The notes beneath the pieces are model-generated. The model saw only the letters and a list, made by a program, of their open reading frames with translations. It searched no databases and was not told the DNA's origin. A DNA stretch of 51,877 bases from an uncultured Spirochaetales bacterium. Lineage in GTDB: Bacteria; Spirochaetota; Spirochaetia; Sphaerochaetales; Sphaerochaetaceae. Location: positions 1 to 51,877 of the forward strand of contig CASDXQ010000013.1 in the NCBI GenBank assembly GCA_949285145.1. Direction: 5' to 3'. This document shows, piece after piece, positions 33,909 to 43,566 of this stretch. Both the position numbers and the translations under genes were made by a program. How positions within the stretch are numbered: the stretch's first letter is position 1; each line of letters starts with the position of its first letter.

Positions 33909-35342
33909 TTGGTTAAAGATTTTGTGCCATGCGTGCATTTTTATGATCAGGATTTTGTCGATATGTATGACAGAACCTGGGTATGGATAGAAGAAAACTG
34001 GAAGGGAAACGCAGTAAAACCGGCGACATCACCGCAGGAAGGATATCTTTTCACAGGGGAAGAAAACCGAAGAAGTCTTTTTGACAGCTGCCTTGCTTCT
34101 CTTTTCCTTGTTTACAGCAATCAGAAATTCGATCCTTGCGAGATGATTGACTATTTCTATTCGGTTCAGGATGAGGACGGACGCATCAGTGACTGTTATG
34201 ACACTCTGACAAACAAGCCCGTAACAAGCGAAGATAACCCCCTCGGCCTCACACTTCCTTTGCTTCCTTATGTCGAGTACTTCTTCTATCACAAGATAGG
34301 GAACAAGAAGAGGCTGAAGGATATTGTCGTGCATCTTGAGAAGTACTTCACATGGCTGAGCAATAATTTCCAGCGACCCAACGGCCTTTACAGTGTTCCG
34401 TATTCAGCCTGCTGTCTTGGAAACATAGAACGCTATGATGCATGCTATACAGTTGATTTCAACGCATGTCTTGCGCTTGCGGCTCTTTATATGTCCAACA
34501 TCGGTGACATACTGAATGACAAGGAGCTTTCGTTCCGCTACAAGAGAGTCTATTTCTCTCTCAAAACCCGTATCAACAGCATGATGTGGGACAGTGAGAA
34601 GAGATTCTATTTCGATCTGGATGAGAATGAGAAGAGGATAACGCAGAACAAGCACATAGGCTGTTACTGGACGCTTCTTGCAGAGATTCCGAATTATGAA
34701 TATGCGGAGTATCTGATCAGCCAGCTTAAGGATCCTTCTGAATTCGGAACCGATAACCCGTTCCCCTGTCTGCCTGTTTCCAATCCGAATTATTCTGCAA
34801 ACGGAGAAGGTTACCGCGGCGGTGTGGTTCCGTTCTTCACATACATGGTGATCAAGGGCCTTGTGAAATACACATCATCAATCTTTGCCCGCGAGTGCGC
34901 GATACGCCATATGTATTTCATACTTGATACCCTGCATCCGGACGGAGAGACAGTAGGGGAAGTATGGCAGGCATATAAGCCCTCAAGCGAAGGGCCATCC
35001 ATCTGCACGGACGGTTCATTTACGAACAGGAGCCGTTATCTTCCCATGACAGGTCTGATCACAATTACGCTGATGATTGAAAATATCATAGGGCTTGAGG
35101 TTTCTCTTCCCAGAAAAACTGTTGACTGGATGATGCCGAGTCTTGAGGCCATGGGTATTGAGCATCTGTCGCTCAAGAGGAACTTCGTCACCATCCTTTC
35201 CAACAAGAATCTGAGAGGCTGGGAGATAAGACTTGAAAGCGAGAAACTCTATTATTTCACAATCGAGATTCTTGATGAGAAAAAGAAGAAGACGCTGCCG
35301 ATTCCAAGTGGAAAGTGCAGTATGCTTATAGATAAGCTCTGA
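33909..35342 (+). CDS. Glycoside hydrolase with (alpha/alpha)6 barrel, MGH1/GH63-like
   Basis: The 477-residue protein resembles the catalytic domain of mannosylglycerate-hydrolase-like and GH63 or trehalase-type enzymes. Supporting segments are SLFDSCLASLFLVYSNQ, VQDEDGRISDCYD, NGLYSVPYSACCLGNIERYDACYTVDFNACLALAA, MWDSEKRFYFDLDEN and GYRGGVVPFFTYMVIKGL. The late segment HPDGETVGEVWQAYKP probably includes a catalytic Glu. There is no signal peptide, so it is cytoplasmic and would act on imported oligosaccharides. Start: TTG at 33909 with GGAGAG 8 nt upstream and no better ATG nearby. The exact family and substrate are uncertain. Confidence 0.72.
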   Translation: MVKDFVPCVHFYDQDFVDMYDRTWVWIEENWKGNAVKPATSPQEGYLFTGEENRRSLFDSCLASLFLVYSNQKFDPCEMIDYFYSVQDEDGRISDCYDTLTNKPVTSEDNPLGLTLPLLPYVEYFFYHKIGNKKRLKDIVVHLEKYFTWLSNNFQRPNGLYSVPYSACCLGNIERYDACYTVDFNACLALAALYMSNIGDILNDKELSFRYKRVYFSLKTRINSMMWDSEKRFYFDLDENEKRITQNKHIGCYWTLLAEIPNYEYAEYLISQLKDPSEFGTDNPFPCLPVSNPNYSANGEGYRGGVVPFFTYMVIKGLVKYTSSIFARECAIRHMYFILDTLHPDGETVGEVWQAYKPSSEGPSICTDGSFTNRSRYLPMTGLITITLMIENIIGLEVSLPRKTVDWMMPSLEAMGIEHLSLKRNFVTILSNKNLRGWEIRLESEKLYYFTIEILDEKKKKTLPIPSGKCSMLIDKL

Positions 35343-35352
35343 TTCCTTTGAG

Positions 35353-35380
35353 ACAGGCGCCGGAAACGGTGCCTGTTTTA
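35353..35380 (+). terminator. Rho-independent terminator of the glycosidase gene
   Basis: ACAGGCGCCG and CGGTGCCTGT form a 10-bp stem (one G-U) with a GAAA tetraloop, followed by TTTTA. It lies 10 nt after the stop. Confidence 0.9.
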
Positions 35381-35550
35381 TGATGCACTGCCGCTGAGTT
35401 TTCTTTTTCCTTCACTTGTTCTCTGTTCAAATGGAATGTGAGCATGTGGTTCTTTATTGGTTCCATTGTAATTCATTGAGATAATTGTAACAGAAAAGAA
35501 TTGGAGATTAATATCAGTTTATCCGGTGTTACGCCATTGCTTACAAATGG

Positions 35551-35576
35551 TATGCCGGAGGATGGAATCCGGCATA
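35551..35576 (-). terminator. Hairpin at the end of the glycan operon
   Basis: TATGCCGGA and TCCGGCATA form a perfect 9-bp stem with an 8-nt loop, about 28 nt after the GH2 stop. No good T-run follows on the minus strand, so it may be a 3' stabiliser rather than an intrinsic terminator. Confidence 0.45.
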
Positions 35577-35604
35577 TCACCATGTATGGGAATTCCTTTA
35601 TTAA

Positions 35605-37374
35605 TCAGATGTCATAACCATCCGGTTTTCTTGAGAATATGCGGCGGAATCTGGATGTGTCGAACTTGGAAGATCTGTCATAGAAATACACACCGTTCTT
35701 CTCCTGTTCTACATCAGTGAGCTGTGTATAGCAGTATCCGCAGATATGATCCATCGAAAGTATCACATCAGTAAGCTTCTCAAGCCTTGTGAAGAATTCA
35801 TCCTCACTGTGCACTGCATCACCATATCCCCAGGACGTGAGGTTCTGAGCTTTTGAAAGAGACATATCTCCCTGAGTCTCAGGATCCCACTTTATGCCGC
35901 CGTATTCATCAACAAGATAAGGCTGTCCGCTGTACTCTGCTTCATACTGTGGATAATTTCGGAACGGCATTCCATCCTTTAACTCAAGCTGCTGTGTCAG
36001 TTTCCCGGGATCCTGTACATATGTATGCACTGTCCACAGATCCGTCATGTAGTGTATGTAGCCGCTTGCATCATTTACAGGACGGGAGGGATCCAGCATC
36101 CTGCATATTTCATACGCATTCTTGTGAAGCCTTCTGTGTGCAAGGGGATTTTTGAAATAGAAGGTCTCATTCAGAGGAGTCCATGCGATTATCGAAGGAT
36201 GGTTCACATCACGCATGACAATCTCTGCCCATTCTGAAAGGAAATTCCTGTGTGCAAGTCCTTCATTATTGTAGTCCAGTCCCCAGGACGGACTTTCCGC
36301 CCATACAAGATAGCCAAGCCTGTCGGCATGATAGAAGAACCTTTCCTCAAACACTTTCTGATGCAGTCTTGCGCCATTGAAGCCCGCTGCCATACTCAGC
36401 CTGATATCTTCCTCAAGTGCTTCATCTGACGGACTTGTCCAGTTACTTTCAGGATAGAAACCCTGATCCAGCACAAGCCTCTGATACAGCTTTTTCCCGT
36501 TCAGGTATATCATGTTCCCTTCAAAGCGGATGTCTCTCAGTCCTGTATATGAGGAAACTTCATCCATCACCTTCTCTCCGTCTCTGACACGGTACTTTAT
36601 GCTATAGAGTGCAGGATGACCGGGCTCCCACAGATCAGGATTGCTGATGTGGATGTGATATGTTCCCATTTGAGATGCCGGCACGCATGATGTGTACACT
36701 TCGCCTTCCGGCGATATTATCTCAGTTTCAAGTATCAGTCCTTTTCTCAGGGCTCTGAAAGACGGGGTGAAGTAAAGCTCTTCACTTCCTGCATTCCATA
36801 CTGTCCTGACATTCTCAAGAGAACACCGGTCAACAATTTCAATCCATACACTCTGCCAGATACCGGTTGTACGGTGATAGAAGCAGGCATAGCTTGTCAT
36901 GTAGCTTGACTGCTTTCCTGATGGTATGCTGCCATCCTGCAGATTGCTTGTCGCCTTCACAACCAGATCATGCTCCTCTCCGTCTTTGACAAAGGCTGTT
37001 ATATCAATACTGAATGAAGAGCTTCCCCCGTCATGGAATCCTGTCTGAATGCCATCTATGTAAACCTCGCAATGATGGAAGACCGCTGCGAAATTAAGTA
37101 TGGCTCTCTTCTCATCATCAAGTATCTCGCACTGGATGGTCTTGTGGTAATATATGCAGTCTATGATGTCCTGTACATTCATGCCGGATGCCGGAGTTTC
37201 CGGGGCAAACGGCACAAGGATTCTGTCCTCAAAACCTTTTGAGGTGACTCTTTCCTCGTCTATCTCCCTGTTCCTGTAACACATTGCCTTGCGGCTTATG
37301 TGGCAGGTCCACCAGCCGTTGAGATTTATGAATGACTTTCTTTCAAACTGCGGGCGGGGGTAACTGTCTTTCAT
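35605..37374 (-). CDS. Glycoside hydrolase family 2 protein
   Basis: The 589-residue protein has the GH2 layout: N-terminal jelly-roll sugar-binding domain (about 1-170), immunoglobulin-like domain (about 180-275) and TIM barrel (about 280-589). The acid/base Glu is in WTPLNETFYF and the nucleophile Glu in YLVDEYGGIKWD. The segment GFNGARLHQKVFEERFFYHADRLGYLVWAESPSWG is typical. The NxKG motif of true beta-glucuronidases is not present (the region reads QEKNGVYFYDR), so a beta-galactosidase-like or unknown exo-activity is more likely. There is no signal peptide. It overlaps the preceding gene by 4 nt and is last in the operon. MKDSYPRP is preceded by AAGGAG. Confidence 0.88.
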   Translation of the reverse strand: MKDSYPRPQFERKSFINLNGWWTCHISRKAMCYRNREIDEERVTSKGFEDRILVPFAPETPASGMNVQDIIDCIYYHKTIQCEILDDEKRAILNFAAVFHHCEVYIDGIQTGFHDGGSSSFSIDITAFVKDGEEHDLVVKATSNLQDGSIPSGKQSSYMTSYACFYHRTTGIWQSVWIEIVDRCSLENVRTVWNAGSEELYFTPSFRALRKGLILETEIISPEGEVYTSCVPASQMGTYHIHISNPDLWEPGHPALYSIKYRVRDGEKVMDEVSSYTGLRDIRFEGNMIYLNGKKLYQRLVLDQGFYPESNWTSPSDEALEEDIRLSMAAGFNGARLHQKVFEERFFYHADRLGYLVWAESPSWGLDYNNEGLAHRNFLSEWAEIVMRDVNHPSIIAWTPLNETFYFKNPLAHRRLHKNAYEICRMLDPSRPVNDASGYIHYMTDLWTVHTYVQDPGKLTQQLELKDGMPFRNYPQYEAEYSGQPYLVDEYGGIKWDPETQGDMSLSKAQNLTSWGYGDAVHSEDEFFTRLEKLTDVILSMDHICGYCYTQLTDVEQEKNGVYFYDRSSKFDTSRFRRIFSRKPDGYDI

Positions 37375-38408
37375 TTTCTGTTTTTCTCCTTTGCTTCTTT
37401 TGATCTGACATACCATTCCGGTAGTCCTTTCTTTTCCTTTATATCATCTTTGCTGCCGCTTATGGCTTTGTAATCCGCAGCACTGTAGACGCTTCCGTCT
37501 TCATAAAACAATCCGTTGTGTGTACCGTTCGGTCTCTGTGCAGACAGGTATGCAGGCTTTACCATCAGACACCAGAAGAATGATCCAAGTCCGCTTTCAT
37601 ATACAAGAGGTGCAAGAGATGCAAGATCCGGAGTTTTCTCCTCTTCTGGTATTTCAGCCTTATCCCAGCCGGGACCGCTTTTCCTCAGTCTCTGCCACTC
37701 TGAGAGCCATACAGGTTTTCCCCTCACTCTCTTCACCTGTGATGCGAATTCAAGTTCCTTCCTGAATTCCTCAGTGTCTGATGGAAAATTGTCATGGAAC
37801 TGATAGACATCAATGAGATCTCCGTAATACAGACACTGCTGCAGTGTTATGCACCCTATTGTAAGTGGAACTCTCTTTTTGTATTCGTGTGCTTTCTCAA
37901 GCATGGCAATGGCAAAGTCAACATCTCCGATTTTGTAATCAGGTTCATTCATGATTTCTATGGCTGAAAGTCTTTCATCATCTGCATAACGGATCATGAA
38001 GTCCTGCGTGTACTGCAGACATCCTGTCCACAGTGAAGGATTCTGTATGGTCTTCAGGGCAGGGGATTTCACACACACTGCTGTATCGGGATCCCTGTCC
38101 ATTGCATTCTCATCTGTGAAATCGCGGCCGCAGTTCTCAAAGAGAACCGGCATCACCCGGATACCGTGCTTTGCAGCTATGGCCAGCAGGGTGTCGAATT
38201 TCGAGAAGAAAGCCGTCTTGTCTTTCAGATACTGTTCATAGCTTGTGAAAATCCTCAGTGCAGTGATTCCTGCTTTCTCTGCATATGAGAAATCTCTCTC
38301 AATTTCCGAAGCATCGAAATACTCGTATGTCTGGTATGCGTTGTAAACCCTTGAAGGGAAATATACTGCTCCGTGAAATGCGCTCATTGCAAAGTCTTTA
38401 TCGTTCAC
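37371..38408 (-). CDS. Clan GH-A (GH5-like) glycoside hydrolase
   Basis: The 345-residue TIM-barrel protein has the two clan GH-A carboxylates: IEIMNEPDYK (Asn-Glu, acid/base, about residue 163) and KPVWLSEWQRL (nucleophile Glu, about 239). SYAEKAGITALRIFTSYEQYL and HGIRVMPVLFENCG mark earlier barrel strands. The substrate is unknown and no signal peptide is seen. Start: GTG at 38408, with AAGGAGG about 6 nt upstream. It overlaps the sulfatase TGA as GTGA. The ATG 21 nt further up lies before the ribosome-binding site and was rejected. Confidence 0.8.
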   Translation of the reverse strand: MNDKDFAMSAFHGAVYFPSRVYNAYQTYEYFDASEIERDFSYAEKAGITALRIFTSYEQYLKDKTAFFSKFDTLLAIAAKHGIRVMPVLFENCGRDFTDENAMDRDPDTAVCVKSPALKTIQNPSLWTGCLQYTQDFMIRYADDERLSAIEIMNEPDYKIGDVDFAIAMLEKAHEYKKRVPLTIGCITLQQCLYYGDLIDVYQFHDNFPSDTEEFRKELEFASQVKRVRGKPVWLSEWQRLRKSGPGWDKAEIPEEEKTPDLASLAPLVYESGLGSFFWCLMVKPAYLSAQRPNGTHNGLFYEDGSVYSAADYKAISGSKDDIKEKKGLPEWYVRSKEAKEKNRK

Positions 38409-39973
38409 TTTTCCCTCCTTTTGGGGCATCCTACTGGATAATATTTTACCCCAGGATCCTGATTGACACAGAAGCTATTGTCAAAGAAATATCTTCTTGG
38501 ATGGAGTTTAGTCCTGTATCTTGCGCTGCATGATGGTATGGTATCGGCTTTGCGCATCATTTCACATGCAAGCTCTCTGGCCATGTCACAGACTACCGGA
38601 AGATATTCTTTCTTTTCTGCAAGATTTTCCGTTTCATAAGGATCTTTTTCAATATCATAAAGCCAGGAGTTTCCCATCATATCTGCAACGTATTTGTACT
38701 TGTCTTTGACTATCATGCGGGTTTCTCCGCACTGAGTCCATGTGTTGAGACAGTCAAAAGCGTTGTAATCATTTGTCGCACCTTCGCTGACGGGATCAAG
38801 GCAGTCTTTGTCTTTGTCCCAGAAGAGACCACCGAAACCTGATTCGCTGTATGCGATGGAAAAGTCTTTTTCAGGATAATCTTCTCCTGTAAGGATCGGA
38901 AGAAAACTTTTCCCCTGTACACCGAAAGGAACAGGAACACCGATCATGTCGCAGATTGTTGGGAATATGTCTATGATGCTGATGAAATTCTTTTTGTCAA
39001 TGCCTGTTTTTCTCACATTGCAGCCGATAACCGTGAACGGAATATGAGCCAGAACCTGTGCAACATTGCAGCCTTTTCTTATCAGGCCGTACTCGCCGAT
39101 GAATTCACCGTGATCGGAAAGGATGAAAATTATTGTGTTATCAAGTTCTTCTCTTTCCTTTATTCCTTCCACAAGTCTTTTTATCTGATCGTCAATAAGA
39201 GAAAGCATTCCATAGTAATTTGATCTGTCACGCAGTATCCTTTCTTTTCTCTCGCTCTTGTATACTTTGTCCCAGGCCCAGTCCATGAAGGCATAACAGG
39301 AGCTTTTTCCTTCATTGTCTTGCATTGTCGTAGTAATTTCAGGAAGAGATTCAGGTGGAAATTTATTGAAGTATGGTTCAGGTACCTGATAAGGATTATG
39401 CGGTTCGGCAAAAGAAACCCAGGCAAAAGAAGGTTTGTTTTCTTTCCTGCACTGATCAAAGAATGTGAAGAAATCACTTACATTCCGGTAAGGAAGCTGT
39501 TCTTTCACAGAATGTGGTGAAGGGTGGTTGCAGTCACAGAAATTCAGTGTTTTCAGAAAAGCATCAACTTCCTGTTCCTTTTCGCTGATCTCATGCCCGT
39601 CTTCCGTGCCAAGATGTCCATTGACTTTTGAGAAATCAAAAACGGAAGGGGAGAGGTGACTGTGGTTCTTCCCGCAAAGTGCGGTTTTGTAGCCCTGTTT
39701 TTTCAGCACATCGAGCATATCGAGTGTGTAAAGTGCATCTTTTGCATTATGATTGGTTCTGACCCTGTGGGCAGAAGGAACCCTCCCTGTAAACATGCTT
39801 ACCCTTGCCGGCATGCAGGTCGGGTTCGGGGTGTATGCTCTGTCAAATTCAATTCCCTGTGTGCAGAGACTGTCAAGATAAGGCATCGTATCCAGAGCAA
39901 AACCTTTTGATTTCCTTGTATCATATCTCATCTGATCTGCCATGCAGATAACAATATTAGGTTTCTTTATCAT
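38405..39973 (-). CDS. Sulfatase (type I, Cys-dependent formylglycine)
   Basis: The 522-residue protein has the sulfatase fold: PNIVICMADQMRYDT (metal Asp), the modification motif PTCMPARVSMFTGRVPSAH with Cys53 in C-x-P-x-R, FAEPHNPY and FILSDHGEFIGEYGLIRKG (metal Asp-His and the Lys). Cys53 must be converted to formylglycine by a separate enzyme, such as an anSME under anaerobic conditions. No such gene is in the window. No signal peptide is visible, so it would desulfate imported oligosaccharides in the cytoplasm. It overlaps the upstream permease stop (ATGA) and the downstream hydrolase start (GTGA). Confidence 0.92.
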   Translation of the reverse strand: MIKKPNIVICMADQMRYDTRKSKGFALDTMPYLDSLCTQGIEFDRAYTPNPTCMPARVSMFTGRVPSAHRVRTNHNAKDALYTLDMLDVLKKQGYKTALCGKNHSHLSPSVFDFSKVNGHLGTEDGHEISEKEQEVDAFLKTLNFCDCNHPSPHSVKEQLPYRNVSDFFTFFDQCRKENKPSFAWVSFAEPHNPYQVPEPYFNKFPPESLPEITTTMQDNEGKSSCYAFMDWAWDKVYKSERKERILRDRSNYYGMLSLIDDQIKRLVEGIKEREELDNTIIFILSDHGEFIGEYGLIRKGCNVAQVLAHIPFTVIGCNVRKTGIDKKNFISIIDIFPTICDMIGVPVPFGVQGKSFLPILTGEDYPEKDFSIAYSESGFGGLFWDKDKDCLDPVSEGATNDYNAFDCLNTWTQCGETRMIVKDKYKYVADMMGNSWLYDIEKDPYETENLAEKKEYLPVVCDMARELACEMMRKADTIPSCSARYRTKLHPRRYFFDNSFCVNQDPGVKYYPVGCPKRREK

Positions 39974-40872
39974 CCTTTGATAGCTCCTATCATCACGCCT
40001 TTTGTGAAATATTTCTGGACAAACGGATATACGATAAGAACAGGCACAGAACTTACTACGATTACTGAGTATTTTATTGCCTCGGCCATTTTCAGTTTGT
40101 CTCCCATACCGACACTATTTGATCCCATCTGCTCGGTCTGTCCGATGAGCAGAATATTTCTTATGATGATCTGCAACGGATAAAGATTGTCATCATTCAG
40201 ATAAATCAGCGCATTGAAGTATGCGTTCCAGTAATCTACCGCATAATAAAGAATGAGAACAGCAAGGATTGCAGTTGAAAGCGGCAGTACGATTGATACC
40301 AGTGTCCTTATATCCCCGCTCCCGTCGATCATTGCGGATTCATACATTTCTCTCGGGATGCTGTTCTCAAAGAATGTCCTTGCTACGATAAAATTGTACG
40401 TATTTATCGCAACGGGGATTATCACAGCCCAGAATGTATTATACAGTCCCAGATTTCTTACAAGCATGTAAGTCGGAACCATGCCTCCGTTGAAATACAT
40501 GGTGAAGATGATTATCAGGGTGAGGAGCCGTCTGTGCGGCATATCTTTTCTTGACAGAGGGTAAGCCAGGCAGATAGTCATTATCATGCTGATGAAGGTC
40601 CCTACGACTGTATAAAGTACTGAATTCCTGTATCCAGTCCATATATCACTGTTCTGGAAAACCATTTTATATGGTTCAAGGGTGAAACCCTTTGGATATA
40701 TGCTCACCTGTCCGCTTACAACATAGTCCGGATTTGAGAAGGAAGCGGCAAGAACGAAGAGCAGTGGATAAAGGATAATCACAATTACCGCAACTGCAAT
40801 GATGTTTATTATGAAATCGAAAATACGGTCTGTTCCGGTTTCTCTTATTGCTGATTTCTTTGTTTTTACCAT
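39970..40872 (-). CDS. Carbohydrate ABC transporter permease, LplC/YtcP-like
   Basis: The 300-residue protein has six predicted membrane helices. The cytoplasmic EAA loop reads EMYESAMIDGSGDIRTLVSIVLPLS (about residues 195-219). The N-terminus DRIFDFIINIIAVAVIVIILYPLLFVLAASFS and end KYFTKGVMIGAIKG are typical of the MalG-like CUT1 subgroup that works with LplB and LplA proteins. It overlaps the partner permease by 7 nt. No ATPase gene is present, so a shared MsmX-type ATPase elsewhere would energise it. Confidence 0.92.
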   Translation of the reverse strand: MVKTKKSAIRETGTDRIFDFIINIIAVAVIVIILYPLLFVLAASFSNPDYVVSGQVSIYPKGFTLEPYKMVFQNSDIWTGYRNSVLYTVVGTFISMIMTICLAYPLSRKDMPHRRLLTLIIIFTMYFNGGMVPTYMLVRNLGLYNTFWAVIIPVAINTYNFIVARTFFENSIPREMYESAMIDGSGDIRTLVSIVLPLSTAILAVLILYYAVDYWNAYFNALIYLNDDNLYPLQIIIRNILLIGQTEQMGSNSVGMGDKLKMAEAIKYSVIVVSSVPVLIVYPFVQKYFTKGVMIGAIKG

Positions 40873-41774
40873 AAGCCGCTCCCTGTAACCTTCTTTGAAA
40901 CTTTGTTGGCAATTACCAGAAGAACACAGTTTATTGCTGAATTGAAAAGTCCTGCTGCTGATGAATAGCTGAACTGTCCTTGCTGTATACCGTTTGTGTA
41001 TATGAATGTGGAGATGATTTCGCTTGTTTCCTTGTTTATCGGATTCTGCATAAGAAGAACCTTCTCGAATCCTACATTCATTATTGAACCTATTCTCATG
41101 ATAAGAAGAATCATGATGGTTGGAATAAGACTTGGAATTGATATATAGAGTATCTTTTTAAATCTGCTTGCTCCGTCTATTGTCGCAGCTTCATATAAAG
41201 CAGGGTCAACTGAGGACAGTGCGGCAATGTATATGATCGAATTGAAACCCATATGCTGCCATACATTGGAGAAAACATACAGGGAACGGAACATATCCGG
41301 CTTTGCCATCAGATCAACCGGATCCATGCCCAGAATGCCTCTTATGCTGTTGAAAAGGCCATAGTTGGGATTGCTGAATATTGTGAGCATGCTGACGATA
41401 ACGACAACAGAGAGGAAATGGGGTATGTATGTTATATTCTGTACAGCTTTCTTCAACCCTGTCCCTTTTATTTCATTTATGATCAGAGCAAGTATGATCG
41501 GCAAAGGAAAACCGATTGCAAGAGTGTAGAGCGAAAGAAGGATTGTATTAAGAGTTATGTCCTTGAAATAGTATGAGTTGAAAAATTGCTTGAAATACTT
41601 CAGGCCCGCCCAGGGACTTCCTGTGATTCCGAGAGACGGATTATATTGCTTGAATGCAATCTGAACACCGTATATCGGTACATAATAGAAAATCAGATAC
41701 CATATCATCGGTATGGCGACAAGCGCAAACAGGCCGCCTTTTCCTATATATTTCTTTTTCCAGTCTTTTTTCAT
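40866..41774 (-). CDS. Carbohydrate ABC transporter permease, LplB/YteP-like
   Basis: The 302-residue membrane protein is the MalF-like partner. It contains YYVPIYGVQIAFKQYNPSLGI near the N-terminus and an EAA loop ALYEAATIDGASRFKKILYISIPSL. Its C-terminal INCVLLVIANKVSKKVTGSGLW is the standard ending of LplB/YtcP-cluster permeases. It lies 130 nt after the binding-protein gene, separated by two stem-loops that probably lower expression relative to that gene. Confidence 0.92.
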   Translation of the reverse strand: MKKDWKKKYIGKGGLFALVAIPMIWYLIFYYVPIYGVQIAFKQYNPSLGITGSPWAGLKYFKQFFNSYYFKDITLNTILLSLYTLAIGFPLPIILALIINEIKGTGLKKAVQNITYIPHFLSVVVIVSMLTIFSNPNYGLFNSIRGILGMDPVDLMAKPDMFRSLYVFSNVWQHMGFNSIIYIAALSSVDPALYEAATIDGASRFKKILYISIPSLIPTIMILLIMRIGSIMNVGFEKVLLMQNPINKETSEIISTFIYTNGIQQGQFSYSSAAGLFNSAINCVLLVIANKVSKKVTGSGLW

Positions 41775-41809
41775 GTATCGATCCTCCCGAGAGATGACAA
41801 GTGCACCGG

Positions 41810-41888
41810 CAGAGGCATGACTGCCTCTGTCAGAGCATATCAGTGTATTTTTGATTGAGAAGTTTCCAGACTGTTTTTATGAGTCTGG
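41810..41888 (-). promoter_or_regulatory. Two intergenic stem-loops after the binding-protein gene
   Basis: CAGAGGCA/TGCCTCTG (41810-41817 with 41822-41829, 4-nt loop) and CCAGACT/AGTCTGG (41866-41872 with 41882-41888, 9-nt loop). Neither is followed by a T-run on the minus strand. Such hairpins commonly protect the 5' binding-protein mRNA segment and set its excess over the permeases. Confidence 0.5.
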
Positions 41889-41904
41889 CTGTAAGTTAAT
41901 GAAA

Positions 41905-43485
41905 TCAGTTGTTCTGACTTCTGTCATATGCAGCCTGGTAGATTTCCTCAAGACGTCCGAGTCCGATCTGATCCAGTGTCTCGCAGTACTCATCCCACAT
42001 GTCAAATGAGTATTCACCTACAATGAAGCGGGATACAGCCTGATCACGATAGTTGTTCAGATCCTGGGAAATGAAAAGAACTTCTTCATTTTCTTCAGGA
42101 GTGAAGCTTGGCGGCATGAGTGCATTGTCTGTATAAGGAAGCATGGCAGCAGCGACTTCCTTCGTCAGATTGGAGGCAACAAGACCTTCAGTCTGGCTTG
42201 TGATGATGTTGGGGATGTTTCCGCCGGGGACAAGGCAGATTTCACCAAGAGCGGTCATAAAGCCTCTTTCGTCATTCACGATTTCATCGTTCATCTGTGG
42301 ATACCCGTTCTCATCAAAGTAATATGTCTCGCCTTCAATGCCGTAACGGAAGAAGAGTGAACCTTCAGCGGAATAGAAATAGTCTACCCAGCGGCATGCT
42401 GCTTCCGGATTCTTGCATGTACTGCTGAGTGCAAATGCGAATGCCCCTGTCTCGACACCGGTCTTTGAACTTGCCCAGAAGACTTCTCCGTCATATGGTC
42501 CTTTTACCGGAAGAAGTACTGTCATCTGATCTTCGACATTAACAAATACATCAGAATACGGCATGTAGAATACACCGAAAAGTGCATTTGAAAGATTTGA
42601 TCTCCATGCAGGAAGATCTCTCTTATAGAAATCTGACCACAACAGACCTTCTTCATAAAGCTGGTTGAGAAGCATGAGGTATTCTTTGAAGTTCTCATCC
42701 TTAAGCCAGAAATGGACTTTTCCATCTTCGATATTCACAGGCTGAGTGAACATGTAGTGCAGACCATATGCACTGCCGAGTGTCTGGTATACACTGCCAA
42801 TTTCCCTGAAACCGAGAGGAATTTCATCAGCAATGCCGTTTCCGTTGGGATCTTGCGTCTTGAATGCACGGAGGACTTCAACCAGCTCATCAATTGTTGT
42901 CGGCATTTCGAGATCCAGAGCTTCAAGCCAGTCTTTGTTTATCCACTGCTTGAAATCAATTTTTCCGGTATTTGAAACATCGATCTGTGGGAGAGCATAA
43001 ATATTTCCGTCGGCAGATGTGATTGCCTGCTTAACTGCCGGATTAGATTCCATCAGTGCCTTGAAATTTGGCATGTATTCATCAATGAGGTCGTTCAGCG
43101 GCATGAGCTGGTGGCTTTCAATGCCGTAGCGTGTGATTTCATTCTGTGTGAAAATCGGGCGGAGGAACACATCTGGAAGATCATTTGAAGCAAAAAGAAG
43201 ACTCTTGTTTTCTTCTTTGCCCTGATCCGGAACTTCCTGGTAGTCCATATGTATACCGGAGATTTCCTCATATTTCTGCAGTACATATACATCATCCCAG
43301 TTTGCCTGGTTTGCATCCCTGATTCCGAATACAGTCAGAGTAAGAGGTTCATTTACAATAGGAAAACCTGTCGGATTAACTGCAACTTTCGGTTCATCTG
43401 CCTGTGCGCTTTCACTTGAACCGCCTGCAAACAGACAGAGATTAATGATAAGAAGCAACGATAACACAGATAAAAGTTTTTTCAT
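41905..43485 (-). CDS. Extracellular solute-binding protein, LplA/YtcQ-like (sugar ABC transporter)
   Basis: The 526-residue protein is a family-1 (CUT1) binding protein of the large LplA type. Its export signal MKKLLSVLSLLLIINLCLFA is followed by GGSSESAQADEP, the Ser/Gly stretch typical of spirochaete binding proteins. A Cys at residue 17 does not fit a normal lipobox, so cleavage after FA is more likely than lipidation. QTEGLVASNLTKEVAAAML and ACRWVDYFYSAEGSLFFRYGIEGETY are typical C-lobe segments. AAGGAG lies 7 nt before the ATG; 20 extra upstream codons were rejected. It would capture the glycan fragments for the two downstream permeases. Confidence 0.93.
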   Translation of the reverse strand: MKKLLSVLSLLLIINLCLFAGGSSESAQADEPKVAVNPTGFPIVNEPLTLTVFGIRDANQANWDDVYVLQKYEEISGIHMDYQEVPDQGKEENKSLLFASNDLPDVFLRPIFTQNEITRYGIESHQLMPLNDLIDEYMPNFKALMESNPAVKQAITSADGNIYALPQIDVSNTGKIDFKQWINKDWLEALDLEMPTTIDELVEVLRAFKTQDPNGNGIADEIPLGFREIGSVYQTLGSAYGLHYMFTQPVNIEDGKVHFWLKDENFKEYLMLLNQLYEEGLLWSDFYKRDLPAWRSNLSNALFGVFYMPYSDVFVNVEDQMTVLLPVKGPYDGEVFWASSKTGVETGAFAFALSSTCKNPEAACRWVDYFYSAEGSLFFRYGIEGETYYFDENGYPQMNDEIVNDERGFMTALGEICLVPGGNIPNIITSQTEGLVASNLTKEVAAAMLPYTDNALMPPSFTPEENEEVLFISQDLNNYRDQAVSRFIVGEYSFDMWDEYCETLDQIGLGRLEEIYQAAYDRSQNN

Positions 43486-43566
43486 TTTTTTCTCCTTTTT
43501 GTCGTTCTTATCTTTATTCTTCCCGTCATTTTTTAAGTTGTCCAAGCGAATTGGATGAACAAATTT

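Noticed and set aside
35605..37374. Beta-glucuronidase assignment for the GH2 enzyme
   Set aside because: The carboxylate-recognising NxKG motif of glucuronidases is absent (QEKNGVYFYDR at that place), so only the GH2 family is claimed.
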